DNA from: Glycine soja
Taxonomy: Eukaryota; Streptophyta; Magnoliopsida; Fabales; Fabaceae
Assembly: GCF_004193775.1 (NCBI RefSeq)
Contig: NC_041002.1
Span: 3,583,261-3,647,260 of the forward strand
Length of the DNA: 64,000 bases
Direction: 5' to 3'
The notes under the pieces were generated by a model, which saw only the letters and a list, made by a program, of their open reading frames with translations, made no database searches and was not told where the DNA came from. Of this stretch, positions 1 to 10,840 are shown piece after piece. A program made the translations under genes and the position numbers. Each line of letters begins with the position of its first letter. The first letter of the stretch is position 1.

Positions 1-912
1 ACATAATAAATTAAATTTTTTCAACAGTTGATAAAAAAATTAACTGTCAATATTACATGGTACATAAATAATATGCATTAAACATAAGTAGTTGATTTTC
101 ATATAAACAAAGAATAATTTATTATCAAATCCGCTGTATAAATCATTCCTAACCTTACCCCAGATTTTCAGGCGATGTTAAATAACTGACTAAACGTATA
201 TATTGGCTCCTGGGACCCACATGAACGGTCATGGATTATTATTGGTGCCAAAGAAACCTTATTCAAATGCTGATGATGACATGCTTTAATAGCAACAACG
301 ACGGTTGCACCATACCAGAGAAAGATTTAGAAACAAGGTAACAGTTTGTGCAATGAAGAGAACAAAAATGAAAGGGCCATTGCAACCACCATTGATTTTC
401 AAATTGCAAACGGTAAAACGTAAACAAAATGATCAACATGGTGAATGGGGTAGCAGTTTCCATTTCACTATCAAAGCAAGCACGCCCCCACCTCTACTAC
501 CACATCCCAACCATAGGTAAGCAATACCTACTTTCATGAGCTTTCTCTTTGCCTTAAAGTACATATCTTTGTCTCTCTCTCCGTGTATTGTTGGAAGATG
601 TTATGTCAAGTATTCTGATCTAGCTAGCTTCACTTGCTCCACACGTACCCCATAGAGGATTTCCATGCTATGAGGAAAAATGCTTTTTATATGGGAATAA
701 TAACTTTCTCAAGCACATGCCAACTATTCCAAAGTGATTTTTACTTCACCCTCTCATCGTATCAAAAGAGTGTTTTACTTCAAGGTTCTTGGCAAAACCA
801 CCTGTATCTCTAAGTGTGTAATACAATTAGTCATCTCTGTCCAATTGTGTTCTGTTTTTAGAACCTAACACTAATTCTTAAGCAGAGAACATACAAGATA
901 GAGTAATCAGTC
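1..912 (+). promoter_or_regulatory. Upstream region and probable 5' UTR of the kinase gene
   Basis: No protein-coding gene is visible here. A plausible 5' UTR intron runs from a GTAAGC donor at 517 to an acceptor after a TTCTGTTTTTAG tract ending at 861. That would leave a 51-base untranslated stretch before the ATG at 913. The intron is inferred from splice signals only, and the transcription start cannot be placed. The short reading frames at 263-520 have no recognisable family. Confidence 0.35.
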
Positions 913-3900
913 ATGCCATTTGGTTTGGTCTCACTCTCAGCCTGGAACAAGCGTCGTAGAAGCAAATCACAAGATCATACAGATCCCTGTATTGTTTTTT
1001 TCCCCATTCATAATGGTTTAAGCATATGTACTTTAGTGCTATTTCATTGCACAACCAACTTATAACATTTACAAACTTTATATTCAGGGGTTTACAAACC
1101 TGCACAGCTTTGGCAACTTGAAGATCAAATGCCACGACCTACAAAAAGGCTACATGGATCATCTGTTTACACACTCAAGGAGATGGAGGAGGCAACATGT
1201 TCATTCAGTGATGAGAATCTGCTTGGTAAAGGAGGATTTGGCAAAGTCTACCGGGGAACTTTGCGGTCAGGAGAGGTAATACGCTCTGGACAAAAGTTTA
1301 TAGCCCACAGGAATACATTATAATTCATAAGATTTTGTAACATCTATCGTATCTTCCATACAGAAAGCATGCTTCTTACAAAATGGTTTAAATTAGTGAA
1401 TTTGATATAGATACATACTAATATAACAAGTCTCCTTCTGAAGGTTGTAGCAATCAAGAAAATGGAGTTGCCAGCAATTAAAGCAGCAGAGGGGGAACGT
1501 GAGTTTCGTGTTGAAGTTGACATCTTGAGCAGACTTGACCACCCAAATCTTGTTTCTTTGATAGGCTACTGTGCGGATGGAAAGCATAGGTTCCTAGTAT
1601 ATGAATATATGCGTAGAGGGAACCTGCAAGATCATTTGAATGGTTTGTCAATTACTCAAACTCTACACTGTTGTCAAAATTTCTAACATCAAGCTTCTGT
1701 TAATCAACACCTAATTTTAGGAATTGGGGAAAGAAACATGGATTGGCCTCGAAGACTCCAAGTGGCACTGGGAGCTGCAAAAGGACTTGCTTATCTCCAT
1801 TCAAGTTCTGATGTTGGAATTCCTATTGTTCATAGGGATTTCAAATCGACCAATATTCTCTTAGACGATAACTTTGAAGCAAAGGTATAAAAAGATTTCC
1901 TATAATGACTTGTAACATTTCCTTCTGACAATCATGTGTACATGGCTAAAATTAACATCCTTTCTGTAGATATCTGATTTTGGGCTTGCGAAGTTAATGC
2001 CAGAAGGACAGGAGACACATGTGACTGCCAGAGTACTTGGTACCTTTGGCTATTTTGATCCAGAGTATACATCGGTATGCATCTATGCCATGAAGAGTTT
2101 TTTTCTTTCTCAAAAGAATTTCACATTTTCAATTTTCAACACCTTTAATAAATAAGGTTATATTCATTCTTGAAGATAAAAAAAAGAGATTTGCAATGCA
2201 GTATACAGTAAATCTAATAAATTCTTTTGCCATTATTCCTGTGCACATGATGTAAACAGCTTCACATGCTAAAAATCAAGAATCCATTATTGCTACCAAA
2301 GTACCTGTTTTGTTAGTTTAGTCTACCATAAAATAAATCAGCCATGCAAATTAAGTCAGCAAATTCAACACCAACTCAAGCAGCAATAATAGTCTAAACC
2401 ATGAAATTTTGGTTTGCATTAGAAGCCTATGGCTGAAATTCCATCCAATTACAAATAAGTCCTTCAGTTTCCTTGTATGGTTTATTAGGTTATCAGTAAA
2501 TGATTCAAGAATTTTTTGTTATAACTAGGAGCCCACCATAAGACTTAGTGAGAAGTTATTTGATTTGCAACATTTTTCTGGCCATGAAAACAATTTTAGG
2601 CCTTTAATTAGATCAAGTGGCTTCATGGTATCAGGAACTGACTGATAGATACTGTGGCCAAGAGCTCAACCCATACCATCCATGGACATGGTCTAGTAAC
2701 TAACATTCCAGGTACATCAAAGAAATTTCTACAGTGATCAACAATTCCAGCCCGAGGGCTTTCGTTGATGACATTACAAGTTATTAAAATCATTTCGTAG
2801 TCCTTGCCTAAATGCCTAAATTTTTATATTACAACCTTCGCATTTTCACTTAACAGTTAAAAATGTAATACAGAACACATCTTTTATATATTACTAGGGA
2901 AATTACACGAAATGAACATGATTCAATCAGAAAATGCGTGTGATACTTACAACCAAATATTGATATTGTCTACCACCACAAATGTAAGCAGCATAAGAAC
3001 AAGCAGTTTTATAACTCTAAATCAAATCTATATATCATAAAATATCTTTCACCTTCAATCTTCTTATATCTAGTATCAATGGATTGCTACACGTTTTTTA
3101 CACTAACATTATTAATTCATTTGACAACAGACAGGGAAACTCACTCTACAGAGTGATGTTTATGCTTTTGGTGTTGTTCTTTTGGAGCTTTTGACTGGAC
3201 GTCGAGCTGTAGATCTAAACCAAGGTCCCAACGATCAAAACCTTGTACTACAGGTAGGAAATGTACACGCACACATGTGCACACACTCAGGGCATCAATC
3301 CTTAGGAATGTAAAAGCAACATATCAAACCCCCGAAATTTGCTATTTTTTATTTCATTAAAAAATAACCAGGCATTATTATTATTCAAAAATAATATTGT
3401 ATTTGAGAAAAAATGAGGGTAGAACCAATTGTAGAAAAGATGGTAGAAATTTGCCTTAAGTGGCTTGGGCATGTGTGAAAACAAACTGTAGAGACTAGAG
3501 TCTTAGTTAGGAGAGTAGATTTGATGAAGGATAGTTCAATCATTGGAGGCAGAGGAAGACAGAGAAAAATTATAAGTGAAACCATTAAAAAAAATCTAAT
3601 GGTCAATGGTTTGTCTATAGACATGATTTACACATAACATTATGGCACCGTTTGATCTAGACATGTCAATGGGGCGGGATGGGTACGGGTATTGTCTCCC
3701 CAATCTCTTATCCCGACTCCCCACCATATCCCTATACCCGTACCCGATACCTCATGGGTTTAAGTTTATTGTCCCATTCCCGTACCCGTCGGGTATCCTC
3801 AATCCCGTCTCATACACGATTCAAATTAGAAAAATATTTTTTTATGTAAAAAAAAAAATTAAAATTTGATTTTAGAAAAAATAAATTGATTGTTAAACAT

Positions 3901-4983
3901 ATATTTTTAACTACTTATATATCAATAAATTTATTATAGTGCGTGTGTCTACAAAAATAATTAAGAAAATAATATTAAATTATGAAAAAATTCTAAAATA
4001 AAATTAACTAGTAATAAAAATTCTATGTCTTTTGATTAAATTATGCAAAAAATTTAAAGATTTTAAATGGCTGGCAGGTTCGGGTTCGGGGTTGGGATGG
4101 GTCTAGTAATCTCATACCCGTACCCGTACCCGACTTTTGGTTATCGAGAAAAATCCGAACCCGAACTCATACCTGATCAACTCGGGTATTACCCATCAAA
4201 ATCGGGACGAATTCGGGCGAGTACCCACAGATACGGATTTTCTTGCCATGTCTAGTTTGATCCATATAACTAACCTCACTGTTTGCATTTAAAAATAATT
4301 GAGTGAAAACTCTTGTTTAATGTGAGTGAGAAAAATCTTATTACGCATTAGATTAAAATACTAAAGTCATAAAAAACTTTTAATCTTGATTATCTATGGT
4401 TGTATGGCCAAGGTTTGCACTTTTCAGTCTCATAAAAATACCTTTCTCACTAGAGAAGTAGTTTCTTGAGAAGAAGAAATCCTAAAAATTGGATCAAGAT
4501 AAAAACACAGTCACACACACGTTGCAGGAGATACTGGTTCAGAGTGTTAGGTGTTCCCTTGGCATTTGGTACCCTTGCCTTACCTGTTTCTGCATTTCTT
4601 TCCTTGCTGTTCTACTGTAATAAAGAGAGTTACATCTGAATTTTCAATATCCATGTTTTCTTGTTCTGTTATATTGAGCCCTATCATTGAGAATCACTAG
4701 ATTCATACAACAGCAAGATTTTGATTCATTTGACATTCATATGCAGGTGAGGCACATACTGAATGACCGCAAGAAGCTTCGTAAGGTGATAGATCCAGAG
4801 ATGGCTCGAAATTCTTACACCATTCAGTCTATAGTCATGTTTGCCAATCTGGCATCAAGATGTGTCCGTACTGAGAGTAATGAAAGACCTTCAATGGCAG
4901 AATGTATAAAAGAACTCCTAATGATTATCTATACAAATTCGAAAGGCTTGGGAATGGTTATGCATAGTTTGAGAATGATCTAG
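913..4983 (+). CDS. PBL28-like: Receptor-like cytoplasmic kinase, PBL28-like
   Basis: Ser/Thr protein kinase of the RLCK VII/PBS1-like type, expected in the cytoplasm or at the plasma membrane relaying receptor signals. Exons are 913-988, 1088-1275, 1444-1642, 1721-1884, 1970-2074, 3131-3253 and 4747-4983. They join in frame to 363 codons, every junction being GT-AG. The kinase core is complete: glycine loop GKGGFGKV at about residues 72-79, VAIK lysine at 93, HRDFKSTN at 192-199, DFG at 212-214, then [14 protein letters not shown] and [16 protein letters not shown]. The start ATG is chosen because exon 1 ([20 protein letters not shown]) joins in phase through a split Trp codon. Residue 2 is Pro, so the usual Met-Gly N-myristoylation signal is absent; the basic stretch may serve for membrane contact (inference). 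Introns 5 (1056 bp) and 6 (1493 bp) are long, and intron 6 holds a MITE. The gene is convergent with the GNAT gene. Confidence 0.93.
3658..4254. mobile_element. hAT-type MITE in kinase intron 6
   Basis: A 597-bp element bounded by TAGACATG at the left and its reverse complement CATGTCTA at the right. It is flanked by a perfect 8-bp direct repeat GTTTGATC (3650-3657 and 4255-4262). An 8-bp duplication with TAG...CTA ends is diagnostic of hAT elements. The subterminal parts carry clusters of CCCGTACCC / GGGTACGGG-type motifs in both orientations, while the core is AT-rich and non-coding. It is non-autonomous. The intact target duplication suggests a fairly young insertion. Confidence 0.85.
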
Positions 4984-5887
4984 TGAAATCACAAGTTTAG
5001 ACATTGGAATTATGATGATATCTTGATGAGAATAAAAAGTGAACTCCAAAAGTGATCAGCACAAAGCATAACAAGTTTGGCTGATTTTATAAGATGAGGA
5101 ACTCAATCCATTATGGACAAAGCAGAAAGAGCATTGCCATTTCTTTTCTCCACCCTCATTCATGCCCTCGTGCTACTCAAACTCCTTTCTGGTCACATGA
5201 CAGGAGTACCTAAGAGACCATGGCCAAAAATATACCAACTCCCCGGAAAATGTTCCCTAACCTACTAACATTAATATTTTATAAGGGCATATGATTGGGG
5301 CATGGTTCAACAGATTCCATATGTCACATTCAAATTTCGAGAATGATAAATAAGCCATAGAACATATATGCATATATAAATCGTTGTTTTGATTATATTG
5401 AAGAAATACAGAGTTAATATGATTTGTATTTTCCATGCATCAGTAATGTTTCTCCTAGGTTCTTCAATAAAGAACCATGTATCTGACTTGGTATTTTATC
5501 ACGTGTTACCAGCTTTACAATCTTATTCGTCACTTGGCTGTCTAAGCCAGACAACAAAATAAAAAATTTAGAGAAGAGTATGTCGTAATTTACCTGTAAC
5601 ATATTCAGTCTCTGTCCTACAGATAAGAGAAATAAATAAGGATGCCTGATACCACTCTCTACTCTCCAGTCAAACTGAAAACCACCATGATCATCTTGCT
5701 ATCATTGCGGAAGCAAATATTCCACAACTACAAAGAAGAAAATTTATCATAGGACATATTTGAGTATAAGATTGTGTGGAAGCTAGACATAACATATACT
5801 GATACAAGCCTTCAAGAAATATGATACAATCACAAACATTACCTTGACAAAATATTTTGCAACCCTTGCACACATTCACATAGTCTT
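4984..5887. other. Convergent intergenic region
   Basis: This stretch lies between the kinase stop and the GNAT stop and should contain both 3' UTRs. I see no additional coding segment and no recognisable repeat. Confidence 0.5.
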
Positions 5888-8488
5888 TTACTCATCAGAA
5901 ACTGACAGATCCGTTTCTGGAGGCGTGCTTAAAAGTGGAAGTTTCTTGCACATCAGGTGCTTACGTCTCTGCAATGTCAGCAGGACGAAAATACTATCTG
6001 TCTTCACAATTTTGTAATCAGCTTTTGTATACATGTTAAATGGAGCTTCATCAATTATTCTGCAATGCAAGTAAACCTCTCTTGAGGAACTCATCTGAGA
6101 AATTAATTCCTCACTAGCCTTTAGAAGATGCCAGCCAATGCCCCTCCTGAAGGGAATTACCCGAAACATACACTTAGAAAGTTAGTTACATTCAGGTAGT
6201 TCCTTTGTTTGCTCAAGAGACCAAGTGTTTTAAAATGTGAGCTAACATGGATTTAGGATTAACAATAAATGTTGGATTAACTTGATGATAAACTTGGATG
6301 CTCAAAACAACTATTATAGGCTTTTAAATAGCATGCATTCACTCACAGAAAGTGGACCATAAAAAAATGCTAAAAACAAACATGACACTGGATACTTGCA
6401 GATTTTTTGCCTAAACCACAACTATCCTCCACCAGAGATAGATAGAGAGTGTATTTTATGGTCAAATTGTATAATCATTAAAAAAGTCTCTCTATATATA
6501 GACATTTTGTTTTGACTATTTTTCTTTTTTATCTAAACTACAAGTATCCTCCGCTGGAGGCAACCCTAACTCGGTAGGACCATTGTGGGCAGCAAAGCTT
6601 AACAGGTAGGAAAAAAATGCATAAAGATATCTCCTAAGAGACTTTTGTATAGTTATGGTTCATAATCATTAAACAACTCTATATATATTTAACTACGGGT
6701 GTATTCAATTAGGATTTCAAATGATTTTAAAAGATTTTTCTTTTTGTAAAAAAGTCCTAATGTATTCAATTAAGATTTTTAAATAATAAAAATAAATCGT
6801 ATGATATTTAATCAACAATATTAGAATTTTTTGAGAAATTCAATAAAGTTCATTGGTATTCAATTAAGTTTTTTTACAACTTAAAAAAAAAAGTATTTTG
6901 GTATTTAAAATTATATAAATTTCGATGGATTCTTTCTTATGATGGAATGGATGAGGCTTTTAACGAGAAAATACACATTAAATAATCTCACTCAAACCCT
7001 TGAGATTTCATCGGACTTTCTTTCTTTTCTTCTTTTCTTGCAAATTAATATTTTTTTTCCCTCATCACACATAATCCCTTGTCTCTTTGTTGAAAGAGAT
7101 AGATATTTAAAATTTTTTTTACTCTTTCGACCAATGGTTAACATGCCCTAGAAGTGTGATACCAGAAATTTTTCCAATTCTTTGAAGGGGGACATCTTGA
7201 CTATATGTTTATATATATAAACAAACATGAATATATATGAACTTGAGAAGTTGACTCATGTATAAGTGAATAAATATATAAATGAGATTTGAAACAATTG
7301 TCGGACATGTATTTTGTTAGGTGGAATCATTATTGTGAGAATGATTATAAGTATCTATATTACTATGGTATATAGTTTTATAAAATTAACATGATTGATA
7401 ATTGAAGGGGAATGAACCTATTATGCTTGTAAATATGCTAAGGAAAATTGATTTATTATGTAACAAGTTTAAATTTTTTTGTATAAAATAGTTTTATATA
7501 AAGTTTTAGATGGACAAAATTCATAAATCTTTATCAATAATTTTGAATGTTTTTTTAAAAAATCACATAATTCTTTAAAATCTTAAAAATCCATCATATC
7601 ATTTCAAATCTTATGAATACATATTTTGTAAATTAATTGAAACCTAAACTATAAAATTCTAATAAATCTATTAAAAAAATCTTAAAAATCATTGTATTCC
7701 TACAAAGTATTTAAAATTTACAGAATATTTTTATACTAAAATAGTCTTTTAAACTCGTAATCAATACATCCCGTGATTTTTATTTTATTTGATTTAAATC
7801 ACATGTATGCTCCGCCAGGAGACAATCCGGAAGGACCATTATATGCGGCAAAGCTTAACCGTAAGGGATACCTCCTGAGAGACTTTTGGACGGCCATGTT
7901 ACAAATGTAGGGCTTATCCCTGGGAGGGGCGGGCGAGGGGATGGAAGCATTGGCGCCTCTTTTGTCGAAACAGAGCTCCACCATCCCAGCCAAGCACGCT
8001 TCTTCTTCTTCTTGATCAGCGCCGGCGGCTGTTGTTTGGGTGTAGAATGCGACGAGGGTGGCGGTGTGGGGCATGAGGGACCTGCGGTCGAGGAGGTACT
8101 GTTTGACAAGGAAGGCGAGGAATTTGACGTAGGGTTGGGGGAGGAGCATGGACTCGGCGAAGGACTCGGCGAGGAGGAGGACGGTGGGGTCGGTCTCGTG
8201 GGGCCGCATGACGCGGACGGAGAGGGAGCCGGAGGGGAGGTCAGGGCGGTAGAGGAATGTCTCGAGGAGGCGGAGGCGGCGGAGCTCGTCGTTGGAGAGG
8301 AAGCGGCCCGTGTGGAAGGGGTCGTCGGAAACAGTGAGGGAGGAGTGGGAAGAGGAGAGTTTGAAAGTGGAGAAGAGTTTGGGGGAGAGGGAGGGTTTGG
8401 TGGGGGAGAAGGGGAAGGAGAGGGTTTGGATTTGAGGGTGGAAGGGGAAGGAGAGGGAAAATAGTGTTGATGATGCTGCTGCAGCCAT
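5888..8488 (-). CDS. GNAT6-like: Plastid-type GNAT N-acetyltransferase, GNAT6-like
   Basis: GCN5-related acetyltransferase expected to use acetyl-CoA to modify protein N-termini or lysines in the plastid. Exon 1 is 8488-7872 and exon 2 is 6146-5888; they join through a split Arg codon to give 291 residues. The N-terminus (MAAAASSTLFSLSFPFHPQI) is rich in Ser, Pro and Thr and poor in acids, as in a chloroplast transit peptide. The acetyl-CoA loop spans the splice junction: YICNMAVQKSLRR is followed by RGIGWHLL, giving the R-x-x-G-x-G/A type motif A. Exon 2 then encodes VYLHCRIIDEAPFNMYTKAD, typical of motif B. A longer frame opens upstream to 8656, but the ATG at 8488 starts the transit peptide directly and is preferred. 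The 1725-bp intron holds a degenerate copy of the donor region. The match to the GNAT6 group is from memory. Confidence 0.88.
6545..6647. repeat. Decayed copy of the GNAT exon 1/intron junction
   Basis: This segment aligns with 7805-7891, the start of the intron plus the last bases of exon 1. Shared blocks include AGGACCATT, GCAAAGCTTAAC and AGAGACTTTTG in the same order and orientation, with small insertions. The copied donor site has lost GT: the minus-strand sequence reads GAGATATC where the active one reads GAGGTATC. A shorter echo lies near 6424-6440 (TATCCTCCACCAGAG). Confidence 0.75.
6697..7780. mobile_element. Possible MITE with degenerate inverted ends in the GNAT intron
   Basis: The left end reads ACGGGTGTATTCAATTAGG. 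The right end, reverse-complemented, reads ACGGGATGTATTGATTACG. The interior is very AT-rich and carries repeated ATTCAATTA blocks near the left end and related motifs near the right. No clear target duplication was found, so the boundaries and class are uncertain. It lies between the decayed donor copy and the true donor, and could be what separated them. Confidence 0.4.
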
Positions 8489-8735
8489 GGTGGAATAATT
8501 AGAAGAGAAGAAGAATTGTTGTGACTTGTGATGGATGGCATCACTGGACAGAGTGTGTGGAAGCTGAGTTTTGCTATAGATATGGAACGTGGACCCACCA
8601 CCGCCAAATCTGGATACTTGCACCAATGGTATTGGTCGATTCTGACTTCCCCACAAGGGGTATGTTTATAAACTTGGTATTGGATTCGACCACACTGGCC
8701 GTCAGATTTTGTTCTTAAAACATGTAGTTTAGGAT
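8489..8735 (-). promoter_or_regulatory. GNAT gene upstream region
   Basis: Sequence immediately upstream of the GNAT start codon. It is less AT-rich than its surroundings and contains no separate gene. The 5' UTR and core promoter are expected here, but I cannot place a TATA element with confidence. Confidence 0.35.
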
Positions 8736-8737
8736 TA

Positions 8738-8920
8738 GTTACATGTTACGAAACATCGACGCCGATACGGATACAAATATACGTGAACATTTATAATGTC
8801 CAAAATATAGAACGTAATACGGGTGTCGTGTCGGTGTCGGACACTAACACGGATGCATGTCGAACATCGGACACAACAAGAAGACTGAAGTATCTCTGCT
8901 TCATAGGTTACCTGCAACAT
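8738..8920. repeat. Small element with GTTACATGTT inverted ends
   Basis: GTTACATGTT near 8739 and its complement AACATGTAAC near 8917 enclose about 180 bp. The interior is rich in CGGATAC, GTGTCGGTGTCGG and CGGACAC palindromic motifs, a composition unlike the AT-rich flanks. This resembles a short non-autonomous DNA transposon, but no target duplication was established. Confidence 0.35.
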
Positions 8921-10767
8921 GTAACAACCACAAATTTTGGTTTTCGATTAATTAATCATTATTAGTTATGTTTATGGACTTATCCTTCATCTTCTCTATT
9001 TTGTTTTTGGGTATCTTCCCCCAAATCCTTGGACATCACAAGAACCAAAATGTTGGATACTCATATGTTGTTCTTTGGAATGGCAAAGATCCGGAAAAAC
9101 AATGAAATATTATATATATAAAAAAAAATCTGAGATTACACTCAATATCCTTCTATTTTAGAACATTACTTTTACTCCTCCTCTCTCCAATACTGTCTAG
9201 TTTTGTTAAGTTATTTTAAAAAAGAAAATAGAAATAAAATATAATATAATATAATTGTATGATAATCCAATTTTACCCCTCCATTTTAACATTGTTGATT
9301 AGGACTGGAGTGACATCTCCTTTTTTGGCTACTTCCTTCACTCCTCCTCCATCTCCAACGCTGACTTTACTGTCTCCACTGCCGCGACATCAAAGAAGAG
9401 AGAAGAGGTTAAGAGAGGGTCATGCGAGAACGGTTTGAAAATCAAACATAAAAAAATTGATTTCTGAAAAAGTAAATTGAATACATATTAATAAAAGGGA
9501 ACAATATAATTCACAGGTTGTTCCGCTTTTGTAAACAGCATTGCTAGATACTCTAAACTATGTAAATATCAATTATCCTTAGTTTTGGAATGTATTTTAT
9601 CTTTTGTTGTTGGTGTGGTTGTTAAGTAGTAGATGATTAAATTGAGTTGAAGTTTTTGTAAAAATCAATTATCCGTAGTTCCATGAGAAATTGATGAACC
9701 TCCATGCAACTTCTTTTGTGGTGAACTTACTATGATTTTGCACTCATCATAGTTTCTACTACCAAACCAAATACATTATAAGTTTGTTAATATTCTTAAG
9801 GTTTAATCACTTATTTGGTTTTTATTTAGATTGTATAGTTACAATTTTTTTTTAATTTTATACTTGAAAATATCATTTTTGGATTTTTACACATATTATT
9901 TTTAATTTTTTTAGTCCTATCCATAACGCCTAAAATAATATTATTGATTATTTTTAATTGATTCACAATATAAAAATATTCACACAGTAAATTATTACTC
10001 CTAGTTCGAGTTAACGGCGTGGATGAATATAGGTTGAATTAAGAATTGATTTATCAAAATTTTGATGATTCCCTTTCACAGAAACAAAATTAGATGATAA
10101 GATTTCAATTTCTCTCTTAAGATAATATAAATAAAATATATAATTTTATCTTATTTTTCCTCTAATAACAAATAACATCCAATTTTAAAGGATATTTTTA
10201 TTTTTCAAATAAAAGATAGAGTTTTACTTTTATGTTAATTATATCTACCAAATTCTCTAAATTTGAATACCTATGTTTTCTAATTCCAAGTAATACAAGT
10301 CTGATTGTGATCAGCTCCATGTTCACTTTGCAAGGCAAACTACTTCCAGGTTATTATTGAAGATCCTAATGTCATTGCCCAATTATTAATTGCACGTCCA
10401 CTCTAGAATTTACCAGACTTACAAGCAACCTTGTAGCCCACAATTTAGCTCAGTTAGCCTTCCATGTTAATAAAGAGAATTTGGACTGTGGAGTATCAAT
10501 TATACAGGTTGGTCCTTTTATAGTTTTATTCACTTGTATGTACAGGTTTTTGTGAATAAATTGATCCTTCTCTCCCAGGAAAGTTAAACTAAATTGTGTA
10601 ATGTATGGCTCACATTCCATCAATTATAGCATATATCATAGTCTGACATCAAAAACGAATTGACAAAGTGATGAATATATAAGAAAAATAAACTGAATAT
10701 TAGAAAATTTTATTTCATAAATCCATAATGTAATGTCGGATCTATTATTAATTTATGATAGGCCGCC

Positions 10768-10840
<73 letters not shown>

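Noticed and set aside
7886..8464. 192-residue Gly/Glu-rich plus-strand frame
   Set aside because: It is the antisense of GNAT exon 1, with no family match and no splice or start context.
7855..8607. Long Pro/Ser-rich minus-strand frame overlapping GNAT exon 1
   Set aside because: It is a shifted frame of the GC-rich GNAT exon 1. Its low-complexity composition reflects frame shift, and the GNAT frame has clear motifs.
8489..8656. N-terminal extension of the GNAT protein to an upstream ATG
   Set aside because: The ATG at 8488 begins a typical transit peptide; the additional residues look like translated 5' leader.
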